Source: Clostridium rhizosphaerae (GTDB taxonomy: Bacteria > Bacillota > Clostridia > Clostridiales > Clostridiaceae). Taken from it: a stretch of DNA of 64,000 nucleotides. The notes below the pieces were generated by a model, which had not been told where the DNA came from, searched no databases, and was given only the letters and a program-made list of their open reading frames with translations. This document shows positions 34,588 to 44,372 of the stretch, one piece after another. Position 1 is the first letter of the stretch, and each line of letters begins with the position of its first letter. The DNA lies in NCBI RefSeq assembly GCF_016765585.1, contig NZ_JAESWC010000008.1, positions 1 through 64,000 of the forward strand. The letters run 5' to 3'. Both the position numbers and the translations under genes were made by a program.

Positions 34588-36624
34588 CTATGCAGGATTT
34601 TCTAGTTCCTTATATTGCAGCTTGTAAAGATTATAGTATAGTCCTTCTTTTGAGATAAGCTCTTCATGATTGCCGATCTCTCTTATCTTGCCTTTATGAA
34701 GCACAATTATTTTATCTGCATTTTTAATTGTAGACAGTCTGTGAGCAACTATAATTGTAGTTCTATCTTTCGTTATTTTACTTAAAGCATCCTGAATTAA
34801 CCTTTCAGTTTCAGTGTCTATATTCGAGGTAGCCTCATCCAATACAAGTATAGGCGGATTAAAGGCTATAGCTCTAGCAAATGCGATAAGCTGTCTCTCT
34901 CCTTGAGAAAAAGTCGTTCCTCTTTCATTAACCATGTCATCATATTTATTAGGAAGTTTCTCAATAAACTTATCCGCATTCACATATTTACATGCCTTTA
35001 TAACATCTTCATCTGTAATACTCTCATCGTTAAGTCTTACATTGCCTTTTACATCACCTGTAAAAAGAAAAACATCCTGAAGAACTGTTGCAAGATTTCT
35101 TCTTAAATCATGTTGATTCATATGCTTTATGTTTATACCGTCAATTAATATTTCACCCTTTTGAATATCATAGAGTCTGCTTATTAAGCTTATTATTGAA
35201 GTCTTTCCTGCACCAGTTGCTCCTACAAAAGCTATTTTTTCTCCTGGTCTTATCTTAAAGCTGACATCTCTTAATACCCATTGCTCTTCATTATAAGCAA
35301 ACCAAACATTCTTAAATTCTATTTCACCTTTTAATCTATCAATACTTGTAGGTTCTTCTAAATCCTTGATTTCACTTTCATTATCCATAAGCATAAATAT
35401 TCTTTCTGCTGAAGCCATGGAAGATTGAAGTATATCATATTTTTCTGTCAGGTCAAAGATTGGCTGAAAGAACTGCATTAAATAACTTACAAATGCAAAC
35501 AGTACTCCTACAGCTATTTCTTGATTTAACACTTTAACTCCTCCAAACCACAGAAGTACAGCAAGTGTTAATGTAGAAACCAAATCAACTGAAGGTCTAA
35601 ATAATGCAAATATAGTAAGTTGTTTCATGGAAGACTTAAAGTAAGATTTGTTTATTTCATTAAACTTATTAAACATCTTATCTTCAACATGATAAATTTG
35701 GACAGTCCTCATACCTGATATATTTTCTGACAAGGAGGAATTGATCTTTGCTAGCTTTGCCCTAACCTCTCTATATGCATCTCTGTCATATTTTTTAAAT
35801 ATTGCAGAACCGATTATTACAAAAGGTACAGAGCAAAGTATTATGAGGGCGAGCTTAACATTCATCGAAAAAATCGCAATGAGTATTCCTACTAAAATAA
35901 ATATATCTTTAAATAAGTAAACTAAGACTCCAGTATACATTTCATTAAGTGCTTCAACATCGTTAGTAACCCTTGTTACCAATCTTCCCACAGGATTTTT
36001 GTCATAGAAGGAAAGAGATAATCCCTCTACTTTTCTAAACAAATCATTTCTTATATCAAAAATAATTTTTTGTCCTGTCTTTTGTAAGATATAAAAGGAT
36101 AGATATCCTAAAAGAAATACACTTATACATATAAGTAAAGTATATATAACTGTTTTAATCAAATCCGATACATCTGCAGCTCTTAAAATTCTTATTTGTT
36201 CATTTGATAATTGATATGCATTATATATATTGCCATCTTGAGTGAACTTATCTACGTTTAAAGTAAAGGAACCATTTTCTTTTACTTTGCTATCAACAAT
36301 ATAATATTTTTTATTATAATAAACCATAGAAACTGCTTTGCCATCTTTATTTGCTCCCTTGATGACATAGCCATTTCCGAGCTTTATGCTTCCCTCTGCC
36401 GGACTTTGAACAATTGTATAAGCCCCTTTATAACCATTAATATCATTATCGATAGCATTTTTAATGAGCATAGGTCTAAGCAAATCAAGCCCTGTCCCCA
36501 CAAACATCAGCATAATTACAGCAAGCAGCTGCCATTTAAAAGGCAGAGCATATTTTAATAGTCTCTTCATAAGTTTAGAATCATAAGCCTTAACTACTGC
36601 TTCTTCTTCATTTACCTTATTCAT
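34588..36624 (-). CDS. ABC exporter, BmrD/YheH-like subunit with extracellular domain
   Basis: A 678-residue half-transporter: six membrane helices plus a C-terminal ATPase. Between the first two helices lies an extra ~100-residue hydrophilic insert (about 50-150; GYVIKGANKDGKAVSMVYYN and nearby) resembling the extracellular domain of Bacillus BmrD. The ATPase has Walker A GATGAGKTS, Walker B VLDEATSNID with the catalytic glutamate, but a degenerate signature FSQGERQ. It overlaps its partner by 4 bp (ATGA). The asymmetry matches heterodimeric multidrug exporters. Substrate unknown. Confidence 0.9.
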   Translation of the reverse strand: MNKVNEEEAVVKAYDSKLMKRLLKYALPFKWQLLAVIMLMFVGTGLDLLRPMLIKNAIDNDINGYKGAYTIVQSPAEGSIKLGNGYVIKGANKDGKAVSMVYYNKKYYIVDSKVKENGSFTLNVDKFTQDGNIYNAYQLSNEQIRILRAADVSDLIKTVIYTLLICISVFLLGYLSFYILQKTGQKIIFDIRNDLFRKVEGLSLSFYDKNPVGRLVTRVTNDVEALNEMYTGVLVYLFKDIFILVGILIAIFSMNVKLALIILCSVPFVIIGSAIFKKYDRDAYREVRAKLAKINSSLSENISGMRTVQIYHVEDKMFNKFNEINKSYFKSSMKQLTIFALFRPSVDLVSTLTLAVLLWFGGVKVLNQEIAVGVLFAFVSYLMQFFQPIFDLTEKYDILQSSMASAERIFMLMDNESEIKDLEEPTSIDRLKGEIEFKNVWFAYNEEQWVLRDVSFKIRPGEKIAFVGATGAGKTSIISLISRLYDIQKGEILIDGINIKHMNQHDLRRNLATVLQDVFLFTGDVKGNVRLNDESITDEDVIKACKYVNADKFIEKLPNKYDDMVNERGTTFSQGERQLIAFARAIAFNPPILVLDEATSNIDTETERLIQDALSKITKDRTTIIVAHRLSTIKNADKIIVLHKGKIREIGNHEELISKEGLYYNLYKLQYKELENPA

Positions 36625-38378
36625 GCCTGCACCTCCTCATGTTCCTGTATTTGCTGTTCTAATAACTGTTTTTCATATATGTCATAGTAAAGTCCTTTAT
36701 TTTCTAATAGCTTTGAATGAGTTCCAATTTCAACAATTTGTCCTTCATCTAGAACAGCTATGCAATTTGAATCCTTTACAGCAGAAATTCTATGAGAAAT
36801 TATAATAGAGGTTCTGTCTCTCATTATTTTTTTAAGACTTTCAAGAATTTTAACCTCTGTTTTTGCATCAACGGCTGAAAGGCAATCATCAAAGATTAAA
36901 ATCTCCGGATTTTTAATTAATGCTCTTGCTATAGATATTCTTTGTTTTTGGCCACCAGACAAAGTTACTCCTCTTTCACCAACAATAGTTTCAAATTTAT
37001 CTTGGAAATCCATGATGTTATCATATATATCAGAGTCTTGTGAAGCCTCAATAATTTTATCCATATCTAAGCTTTCAAAAGGTAAGTTTATATTTTCTCC
37101 CACAGTTGATGTAAATAAAAAAGCTTCTTGAGAAACAAAACCTATATTTTTCCTTAAAAACTTTAAAGGAATTTTATTAATATCAAAACCATTAATAAAT
37201 ATTTTTCCTTCTGGTATGTTATAAAGCCTTACTAGTAAATTTACTAAGGTACTTTTGCTGCTGCCGGTTCTTCCTATGATGCCCAAAGTGCTTCCTTTTT
37301 TAATCTCCAAGTTTATATCTTTTAATGCAGGAACTATAGCACCTGGATAAGTGAAACTCAAATCCTTAATAACTATATCCCCATCCAAAGAACTCACATT
37401 CACTATTTTTTTATCAGCTATCTCTGGGGTTTCATGCATTACTTTTTCTATTCTCTCTAATGATGCAAAACCTCTTTGTATATTATTGATAACCTGTCCA
37501 ACAGCCATCATTGGCCATACAAGATTTCCCAAATACATATTAAAAGATATAAAATCACCAAGTGATATACTGCCATAAATAACAAATATACCTCCTGCCC
37601 CTAAAAGCATTACAAAACTTAGAGAAGCTATAAATTCTATTAATGGATGAAAGATACCTACAACTTTAACTAAAGCAATGTTAGTATCAAAATAGTTTTC
37701 ATTTTCCTTTATAAATTTTTCGTATTCCTTTTGCTCCTGCACAAAGGATTTGACAATTCTTATTCCTGAGAAGTTTTCTTGAACCATGTCGGTAAGCTTT
37801 GAAAATGCTCTTTGAACTCTTAAAAACCTTTTATGTATAGTCTTGCCGAACTTAAGAGCCGTAAAGGTTATGAAAGGAAGCGGAATGAGCGATAGTAATG
37901 TTAACTTTACATTGATGGTCATCATAATAATTATAGTTGTTACTGTCAGCGTTAAAGAATCAGTCATCATCATAATTCCAGGACCAAGGGCCATTCTAAC
38001 AGCATTTAAATCATTAGTTGCAAGAGCCATTAAGTCTCCTGTCTTATTATTATTATAGAAGTTAGCAGATAGCTCTTGAAGATGTTTGAAATACATATTT
38101 CTTACATCATATTCTACATGCCTCGAGGTTCCTATTATATACATTCTCCAGACATATCTACCTACCGCCATTAATACAGCAATAGCTACAATGTATAAAA
38201 TGTACTTAATTAAATAATTTGTTGTTGCCGTACCATTTGAAATACTATCGGTTATATACCCAATAAGTTTTGGCGGCACTAGCTGCAGTATATCCACAAT
38301 GATCAAAAATATTATACCTATAAAATATCTGTATCTATATTTATAGGTATATTTGAATAAAGCTTTGATTTTTTTCAT
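36621..38378 (-). CDS. ABC exporter, BmrC/YheI-like subunit
   Basis: A 585-residue half-transporter, the same length as Bacillus YheI/BmrC. It has six membrane helices and an ATPase with Walker A GRTGSSKST, canonical signature LSGGQKQR, and Walker B ILIFDDCLSAVD in which aspartate replaces the catalytic glutamate. Together with the partner this gives one canonical and one degenerate ATP site. The start is ATG 38378, 5 bp after a GGGGGG site; a longer in-frame start at 38492 would run into the kbl terminator and is rejected. Confidence 0.92.
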   Translation of the reverse strand: MKKIKALFKYTYKYRYRYFIGIIFLIIVDILQLVPPKLIGYITDSISNGTATTNYLIKYILYIVAIAVLMAVGRYVWRMYIIGTSRHVEYDVRNMYFKHLQELSANFYNNNKTGDLMALATNDLNAVRMALGPGIMMMTDSLTLTVTTIIIMMTINVKLTLLSLIPLPFITFTALKFGKTIHKRFLRVQRAFSKLTDMVQENFSGIRIVKSFVQEQKEYEKFIKENENYFDTNIALVKVVGIFHPLIEFIASLSFVMLLGAGGIFVIYGSISLGDFISFNMYLGNLVWPMMAVGQVINNIQRGFASLERIEKVMHETPEIADKKIVNVSSLDGDIVIKDLSFTYPGAIVPALKDINLEIKKGSTLGIIGRTGSSKSTLVNLLVRLYNIPEGKIFINGFDINKIPLKFLRKNIGFVSQEAFLFTSTVGENINLPFESLDMDKIIEASQDSDIYDNIMDFQDKFETIVGERGVTLSGGQKQRISIARALIKNPEILIFDDCLSAVDAKTEVKILESLKKIMRDRTSIIISHRISAVKDSNCIAVLDEGQIVEIGTHSKLLENKGLYYDIYEKQLLEQQIQEHEEVQA

Positions 38379-38403
38379 AATAACCCCCCCATGATAAAAA
38401 TCC

Positions 38404-38432
38404 TTTAAAAAAGTCCGCACTAAGCGGACTTT
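38404..38432 (-). terminator. Terminator after the alpha-oxoamine synthase gene
   Basis: Minus-strand stem AAAGTCCGC/GCGGACTTT followed by a six-U run, immediately past the stop codon. Confidence 0.9.
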
Positions 38433-38433
38433 A

Positions 38434-39621
38434 CTATGCAGTTTGCTCTTTTTTCCCCAGCACTCTCTCAAAAGCTTTAAGTGCAAATTCAAGCTGTTCT
38501 TTTGTATGTGTTGGAGTATAACTTGTTCTTAGAAGTGCACACCCTTTTTCAACCGCCGGTGAAACTGCCGGATTTACATATACGCCTTCTTCTAAAAGCT
38601 TCATTGTAAGTGCAAAGGCACGATAATCGTCACCAACCACAATAGGAATTATAGGTGTCTGTGTTTCGCCTATGGAAAGTCCCATTGCCTTAAAACCTGC
38701 TTTCATAAATTCAGCGTTTTCCCAAAGCTTTTTAACTCTTTCTGGTTCTTTTTCTAATATGTTCAAGGCTTCCATAGCCGCAGCTGCATTAGCTGGAGGT
38801 ATAGATGCACTAAATATAAACGGTCTAGAATGATGTTTTATAAAATGAATAACTTCTTCCTTAGCTGCCACATATCCCCCTAGACTGGCAAGTGATTTAC
38901 TAAAAGTCCCCATAACAATATCAACTTCATCCTCGAGCCCAAAATACTCTGCAGTTCCTCTTCCATGATCTCCCATAACACCAAGTCCATGAGCATCATC
39001 TACCATAACTCTAGCTCCGTACTGCTTTGCAAGTTTAACTATTTCCGGAAGATTAGCAATATCTCCTTCCATACTGAATACTCCATCTACAACAATTATT
39101 TTACCGCTGTCTTCTGGAATATACTTCAATACCCTTTCCAAGTCCTGCATATCATTGTGCTTAAACTTTAATAACTTGGCAAAACTTAATCTGCAGGCAT
39201 CAACAATACTCGCATGATTTTGCCTATCCCCAATTATATAATCATTTTTTGCTGCAATTGCAGATAGAATTCCAAGATTTGTTTGAAATCCTGTGCTAAA
39301 AACTAAAGCGTCTTCTTTTCTTACAAATGCAGCAAGCTTTTTCTCAAGTTCTATATGTAAGTCTAATGTTCCATTAAGAAATCTTGAACCTGAACACCCA
39401 GAGCCATACTTTTCCACAGCTTCTATTGCGGCCTTCTTAAGTCTTGGGTCTGATGTAAGTCCTAGATAATTATTTGAACCAAGCATTATTACTCTTTTAC
39501 CATTCATGATAACTTCAGTATCCTGCCCTGAAGTAAGCGCATGAAAATAAGGATATATTCCAGCTTTAATAGCCTCTTTAGCCTCGGTAAAGTTATAACA
39601 TTTTTCAAAAATATCAACCAT
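38434..39621 (-). CDS. Alpha-oxoamine synthase (Kbl/BioF/SPT family)
   Basis: A 395-residue PLP enzyme that condenses an amino acid with an acyl-thioester. Visible residues are the stacking histidine in QNHASIVD (H136), the VDDAHGLGVMG motif (D208, H211), and the PLP lysine K242 in GTFSKSLASLGGY. The N-terminal LGSNNYLGLTSDPRL and GSGCSGSRFLNGT match the family. Which member it is (glycine C-acetyltransferase, 8-amino-7-oxononanoate synthase or a serine palmitoyltransferase-like enzyme) cannot be settled. No biotin genes and no threonine dehydrogenase gene are nearby, while a divergent short-chain dehydrogenase is. Confidence 0.85.
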   Translation of the reverse strand: MVDIFEKCYNFTEAKEAIKAGIYPYFHALTSGQDTEVIMNGKRVIMLGSNNYLGLTSDPRLKKAAIEAVEKYGSGCSGSRFLNGTLDLHIELEKKLAAFVRKEDALVFSTGFQTNLGILSAIAAKNDYIIGDRQNHASIVDACRLSFAKLLKFKHNDMQDLERVLKYIPEDSGKIIVVDGVFSMEGDIANLPEIVKLAKQYGARVMVDDAHGLGVMGDHGRGTAEYFGLEDEVDIVMGTFSKSLASLGGYVAAKEEVIHFIKHHSRPFIFSASIPPANAAAAMEALNILEKEPERVKKLWENAEFMKAGFKAMGLSIGETQTPIIPIVVGDDYRAFALTMKLLEEGVYVNPAVSPAVEKGCALLRTSYTPTHTKEQLEFALKAFERVLGKKEQTA

Positions 39622-39771
39622 TTATTAATTACTCTCCCTTCATTGGTAAAACAATGACAACTACAATTATTTAATAAAATAACTATACCATTATATTAAC
39701 ATAGAAATTTATTAATACATATATTTTAATTTAAATTTAATATTATTTTGCCATATAATGTAATATTATAT

Positions 39772-39800
39772 TTGCAGTATGGCCCTTGCAAAAGTATAAT
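39772..39800 (+). promoter_or_regulatory. Promoter of the short-chain dehydrogenase gene
   Basis: -35 TTGCAG (39772-39777) and a perfect -10 TATAAT (39795-39800) with a 17-bp spacer, giving an ~86-nt leader before ATG 39893. Confidence 0.65.
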
Positions 39801-39813
39801 ATACTTTGTAAGG
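39784..39813. promoter_or_regulatory. Palindrome overlapping the -10, candidate operator
   Basis: CCTTGCAAAAGTAT pairs with ATACTTTGTAAGG across a short centre; 12-13 bp arms with one mismatch and one bulge. It spans the spacer, the -10 and the expected transcription start, the usual position for a repressor site. Confidence 0.5.
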
Positions 39814-39892
39814 AATTATATTTTATTTAATTTTTAGTTTACTTAATAATTTAAATTCACTATTTAATCTAAAGAAATGGAAGGAGAAAAAA

Positions 39893-40717
39893 ATGAGTAA
39901 TGCAAAAGTTGTACTTATAACTGGAGCTTCCTCTGGAATAGGACAAGCAACTGCACAGACACTAATGGAAAAAGGCTATAAGGTATATGGAACCTCCCGT
40001 AAAGTAAAGACCGAGGATACAATAAAAGCTAACTCAGGAATAGGCTTTATAAAAATGATACAGCTTGACGTTTGTTCGGAAGAATCAGTAAAAAATGCAG
40101 TGGACTATGTTCTTAAGAACGAGCCCTCCATTGATATACTTATTAATAATGCCGGCAATGGTATTGCAGGTTCAGTAGAAGATACTTCTCCAGAAGAAGC
40201 TTTAATGCAATTTGAACCCAATTTTTTTGGAGTACTTAGAATGTGCAGAGCTGTGCTGCCTAAAATGCGTGAACAAAAACAGGGTCTCATTATAAATATA
40301 AGCTCTGTAGCAGGATTAATATCCGTACCTTATCAATCCATGTACAGTGCAAGCAAATATGCCCTTGAAGCTATGACTGAAACCCTGAGACTAGAAGTTA
40401 AGAACTTTGGAATAAAGGTATCCATGGTTGAACCAGGAGATACTAAAACGGGTTTTACCGGACAAAGGCAATATGTTAAACAAGCATCCGACTCTGTATA
40501 TCATGATACCTTTATGAAATCTATAAAGACCATGGAAAAAGATGAGCAAAACGGTCCGCCTCCAACATTAGTAGTTAATGCTATAATGAAAATTATAAAT
40601 TCAAAGAATCCACCAGTAAGAATAATTGCAGGATTTTCCTATAAAGCTTTAGTATTTTTAAAAAGAATTCTTCCTGCAAGATTTGTTCAATTTGTAGTCG
40701 GAAAAATATATACATAA
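39893..40717 (+). CDS. Short-chain dehydrogenase/reductase
   Basis: A 274-residue NAD(P)-dependent oxidoreductase with Rossmann glycine motif TGASSGIGQ (about 10-18), the NNAGNG motif, the catalytic serine in INISSVAG and Y-x3-K in YSASKYALEAM. A basic residue pair after the first strand region (TSRKVKT) favours NADPH. The ~25-residue hydrophobic-basic C terminus (IAGFSYKALVFLKRILPARFVQFVVG) suggests membrane association, as in reductases of lipid substrates. It is divergent from the alpha-oxoamine synthase, so a shared pathway is possible. Confidence 0.9.
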   Translation: MSNAKVVLITGASSGIGQATAQTLMEKGYKVYGTSRKVKTEDTIKANSGIGFIKMIQLDVCSEESVKNAVDYVLKNEPSIDILINNAGNGIAGSVEDTSPEEALMQFEPNFFGVLRMCRAVLPKMREQKQGLIINISSVAGLISVPYQSMYSASKYALEAMTETLRLEVKNFGIKVSMVEPGDTKTGFTGQRQYVKQASDSVYHDTFMKSIKTMEKDEQNGPPPTLVVNAIMKIINSKNPPVRIIAGFSYKALVFLKRILPARFVQFVVGKIYT

Positions 40718-40750
40718 ACTAAGTAGATTGCTTTGCAATCTACTTAGTTT
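40716..40750. terminator. Bidirectional terminator between the dehydrogenase and fbp
   Basis: Perfect 16-bp stem AAACTAAGTAGATTGC/GCAATCTACTTAGTTT between convergent genes. Confidence 0.88.
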
Positions 40751-40754
40751 ATTT

Positions 40755-42752
40755 TCACCGCTGTTCTTTTATAAGACCTTTTCTGTAAGCCTCTAGAAGC
40801 ATTTCAAGATCTTTTATTTGAAGCTTCAATTCCCCGCCTATATCAGTATCGCCTACCCTTTTTCTTTCAACCTCCTGTTCTAAAACCACTGTAGTTGAAA
40901 GTATATCTTTCTCTTCTTCAATTGCCTTTTGAGTAGATTCAAAAGGCTCATGGGAAGCAAGTAAAAGGCCATAGGAGTTATATATGAGAGTATAACCAGC
41001 AATTCCCGTCTGACCTTGATAGGCCCTTGAGAAGCCTCCATCAATCACCAGAAGTTTTCCATTTGCTTTTATTGGACTTTCTCCTTTTTTGCTCTTAACA
41101 GGTACATGTCCGTTGATTATATGAGAAACTTTAGAATTAAGACCAAACTCCTCAAGTATTGAATTGCATATTGTTTCATTATCCCTGTACCTAAAATAGG
41201 AATTTTTATTTTCCACCTGAGTTTCCTTGTCATCTATAAAATATCTTTCAAAGGTTGTCATTTTATCTTTTCCAAAAAGAGGTGAATCTGGCCCAGTCCA
41301 AAGATACCATGTTATATCCATTCCATAAAGTTTAGCCTGTGGATTATTTTTGTAAAAGTAACCTTCTCTAGCTAAAATTTCAAGCCTATCTAATAGTGCT
41401 TTGCCGCTATACTCTTTTCCCGTTATTCCAATTTTAACCCTCTTAAAGCTTCCGTCCTCATTTAGTGGAATACATCCATGATACAATAAATTAGAGTTAT
41501 ATTGTAAATACATGCTTCCTTTTGCAAATAAGAACCTGATATGTTTTTGGAGCTTTTCGCTATTTAAGAACGAAGACTTAAGCTTTTCAATAAGTTCTCT
41601 TTCTTCTGTAGTAAGCTCATAAGGACTTTTAGAATCTATGGTTGGAAAATTAGAATCATTTAACTTGTAAACCTTTCCATCCAAATTTATAGTTTCTTCT
41701 CCAAAGTTTATTTTATTTAACATTAATCGGTCTTCCATACCAAAATACGGTCTTCTTTTTATTATTTCACCTTCAAGTTTAAATTGAATAATAGCAATTG
41801 CCTTATGCATCTGAGCAATTAACCTAATATCCTTATCACTATAATTTTCGCAGCCTTGAAGCTTAGGTATAAAACTTAAGCACTCGTCATTTTTATAAAA
41901 CTCTAAAGCAAAGGTTGCTAGCGGTAAAAGGTTTATACCGTATCCATCTTCAATAGTATCTAAATTTGCATATCTGGCACAGATTCTTAATACAGTTGCT
42001 ATACACGCTTCACTTCCTGCAGCAGCACCCATCCAAAGTATATCATGATTACCCCATTGAATATCAACAGAATGATAATCCATTACGGTGTCCATTATTA
42101 TATCTGCACCTGGCCCTCTGTCAAATATGTCACCCACTATATGAAGTCTATCTACAACCAGTCTTTGAATAAGCTTTGCTAAAGCTATGATAAACTCATC
42201 CGCTCTTCCAATTCTTACAATTGTTTGTATTATTTCATTGTAGTACTCTTCTTTATCCAGCATGTCAGGCTGTTCGTGCAAAAGTTCTTCTATAATATAA
42301 GCAAAATCTTTTGGCAAAGCCTTTCTAACCTTGGAACGAGTATATTTTGAAGACACATACCTGCATATCTCAATAAGCCTGTAAAGAGTAATTTTATACC
42401 AATCTTCTACATTCTCTTCATCCTTTAGCATAAGTTCAAGCTTTTGTTCAGGATAGTATATAAGTGTAGCCAAACTTTTAATATCACATTGTCTTAATGA
42501 ATTTCCAAAGATATCATTTATCTTTCGTTTAATAACTCCTGAAGCATTTTTAAGGACATGAATAAACGGTTCATATTCTCCATGGATATCTGTTAAAAAA
42601 TGTTCCGTACCTTTAGGTAAATTTAAAATTGCCTGCAAATTTATTATTTCGGTACAAGCTGAAGCTATTGTAGGATATTGACTTGCCAGAAGCTTTAAAT
42701 ATTTAAGGTCATACATAGACTCATCAGTTAAATTTTCATCTGCAAACCCCAT
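40755..42752 (-). CDS. fbp: Fructose-1,6-bisphosphatase class III
   Basis: A 665-residue metallophosphatase, the Firmicute-specific FBPase that removes the 1-phosphate of fructose 1,6-bisphosphate in gluconeogenesis. The calcineurin-type metal motifs are visible: [38 protein letters not shown] and [13 protein letters not shown]. Length matches Bacillus Fbp (about 670). It is a single gene. With pckA in the same window the organism has both committed gluconeogenic steps. Confidence 0.96.
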   Translation of the reverse strand: MGFADENLTDESMYDLKYLKLLASQYPTIASACTEIINLQAILNLPKGTEHFLTDIHGEYEPFIHVLKNASGVIKRKINDIFGNSLRQCDIKSLATLIYYPEQKLELMLKDEENVEDWYKITLYRLIEICRYVSSKYTRSKVRKALPKDFAYIIEELLHEQPDMLDKEEYYNEIIQTIVRIGRADEFIIALAKLIQRLVVDRLHIVGDIFDRGPGADIIMDTVMDYHSVDIQWGNHDILWMGAAAGSEACIATVLRICARYANLDTIEDGYGINLLPLATFALEFYKNDECLSFIPKLQGCENYSDKDIRLIAQMHKAIAIIQFKLEGEIIKRRPYFGMEDRLMLNKINFGEETINLDGKVYKLNDSNFPTIDSKSPYELTTEERELIEKLKSSFLNSEKLQKHIRFLFAKGSMYLQYNSNLLYHGCIPLNEDGSFKRVKIGITGKEYSGKALLDRLEILAREGYFYKNNPQAKLYGMDITWYLWTGPDSPLFGKDKMTTFERYFIDDKETQVENKNSYFRYRDNETICNSILEEFGLNSKVSHIINGHVPVKSKKGESPIKANGKLLVIDGGFSRAYQGQTGIAGYTLIYNSYGLLLASHEPFESTQKAIEEEKDILSTTVVLEQEVERKRVGDTDIGGELKLQIKDLEMLLEAYRKGLIKEQR

Positions 42753-42879
42753 GAGTATCCCCCTATTTTCTTGATATTAATTAGCACATCACACAATATT
42801 ATATGTGTATTTTTACAAATATGCTATTCTACACATAAATAATATAACATATATGAAAACTATTGCAATATAAAACAAA

Positions 42880-42918
42880 TAAAAATGGATTACTATGAAT
42901 TAAATCATAATAATCCAT
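42880..42918 (-). terminator. Terminator after the subtilase gene
   Basis: Minus-strand stem ATGGATTATTATGA/TCATAGTAATCCAT (one G-T type mismatch) followed by TTTTTATTTG. Confidence 0.85.
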
Positions 42919-42929
42919 CAATTATAGTC

Positions 42930-43964
42930 TTAAAACTTAAGGATATTGTTTTTGGCACCTAATTTATCTGCCATTTCAACTGCCGCCTTTGCATTAATAA
43001 GTCCATAACCTGTTTCTTGATCTTTTCCTTTTTCCATAATATCAACAGCTGTTTTATCTAAAATGTATTCTATATCCTCTGAAGTTAAATTTGGATTTTG
43101 CGCTTTTATCATTGCTGCAACACCAGCTGCATAAGGTGCCGCCATACTTGTACCGCTTCTATAATCATAGTCACCATTAGGAATTGTGCTAAGTATATTT
43201 TCTCCAGGTGCCGCTATCTTAACAGAATCTCCATAATTTGAAAAACTGCTTTTTTCATTATAATCATTTACAGAAGACACTGTATAAGCACCTTCATCAC
43301 CTGCAGGGCTGCTATTATCACAGTTTGTATTATTATTTCCTGCAGATACTACAACAAAAGAGCCTTTAGTTCTTGCATACTTGATTGCCTGACTTATAAA
43401 TTCATCCTTTACATCAAAACCAACACTAAAATTTATAACATCTGCGCCTTTATCAGCTGCATACTTAATCCCTTTAGCTATAATGTCGGAAGACCCCTGT
43501 CCGTTTTTGTCCAAAACTTTTACAGGTATTATTTTCACGTCAGCTTTACCAACTACCCCCGTAATCCCAATATTGTTCTCAGCATCTGCTGAAATAATAC
43601 CTGCTACATGAGTACCATGCCAATTATCATCCATAGTATCAGAAGTATTGTTTAGAAAATTATATCCTTCATCCTTTAATACCCTATTTTTAAGATCAGG
43701 ATGATTATAATCAACTCCAGTATCTACAACTGCTACCTTTACCTCTCTCTTTTGCTGCAATATTATCCAAGCCTCATCACCTTTTATTTGGGAAATCCCC
43801 CATTGGTTACTGTAGTCTGTATTTTTATCGTTATTCGTATCTGATGCTTGTACACTTTTAGTGGAAGGCATAACCTTATAAGCTTTAATACTAGGAGAAC
43901 AGCCTGATGCAGTAAAAACTAATGAAAAAACTAATGCATATAATATTAACCTTGACTTATTCAT
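42930..43964 (-). CDS. Subtilisin-like serine protease, lipoprotein
   Basis: A 344-residue S8 peptidase anchored by a lipobox (TASGC, cysteine near residue 22). The catalytic triad is intact: aspartate in VAVVDTGVDYNHPDL, histidine in NWHGTHVAGI and serine in SGTSMAAPYAAG, with the oxyanion asparagine in VVSAGNNN. Only ~30 residues separate the lipid cysteine from the catalytic domain, so the usual I9 propeptide is missing; folding may need another factor or none. ATG 43964 is chosen on spacing from the GGGGG site. Probable role: surface protein processing or turnover. Confidence 0.93.
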   Translation of the reverse strand: MNKSRLILYALVFSLVFTASGCSPSIKAYKVMPSTKSVQASDTNNDKNTDYSNQWGISQIKGDEAWIILQQKREVKVAVVDTGVDYNHPDLKNRVLKDEGYNFLNNTSDTMDDNWHGTHVAGIISADAENNIGITGVVGKADVKIIPVKVLDKNGQGSSDIIAKGIKYAADKGADVINFSVGFDVKDEFISQAIKYARTKGSFVVVSAGNNNTNCDNSSPAGDEGAYTVSSVNDYNEKSSFSNYGDSVKIAAPGENILSTIPNGDYDYRSGTSMAAPYAAGVAAMIKAQNPNLTSEDIEYILDKTAVDIMEKGKDQETGYGLINAKAAVEMADKLGAKNNILKF

Positions 43965-43970
43965 GTACAT

Positions 43971-44372
43971 ACACCCCCTTAATAATTTTGATTTATCTAA
44001 TTCATAAATCTAAAGCTATTGTTCTTTTTAAATCACTACCGCTCTAAAGATTATTGATATCTCATTGTCAATTCAAAGTTTCCCCTGCGAAATATCTATT
44101 CATTTTTTATTAAGCAGATTAACTCGCAATCTACATCTATGATGCTTCTAATTATATCTTGTCGTCTATAAAAATCCTATGATGAGTTTCTGGAAAAATA
44201 AAAAAATAATAGAACATAAGTATATTAATTACCTATCGTTCTAATAAGACTCTGTCTTAGTCCTCTTCCCCCTATGTAATTTACTAGTGGGTTTTATAAA
44301 TATCCTTAATATTTATATGAATTATGCACAATATAATCATATATTTTTATAAAAGATAATAAGGAGGCATCC
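43971..44372. other. Long leader or intergenic region before brnQ
   Basis: About 400 bp without a gene between divergent transcription units. I looked for a T-box, an S-box and an attenuator. There is a weak hairpin around CCCCCTATGTAA and TTTACTAGTGGG (44269-44291) followed by TTTTATAAAT, which could be an attenuator, and a poor CodY-like match near 44184-44199 (TTTCTGGAAAA). Neither is convincing. Confidence 0.4.

Noticed and set aside
36623-38058. Plus-strand frames opposite the ABC exporter genes
   Set aside because: Shadows of the coding strand; they lack start signals and recognisable domains.
38379-38492. 38-residue N-terminal extension of the BmrC-like subunit
   Set aside because: The extension overlaps the terminator of the upstream gene, and a strong GGGGGG site precedes the internal ATG that gives the family-standard 585 residues.
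43971-44372. T-box riboswitch, CodY site or attenuator upstream of brnQ
   Set aside because: No T-box consensus (GGTGG-type antiterminator) is present, the CodY-like match has about five mismatches, and the hairpin is weak. Kept only as a note on the region.
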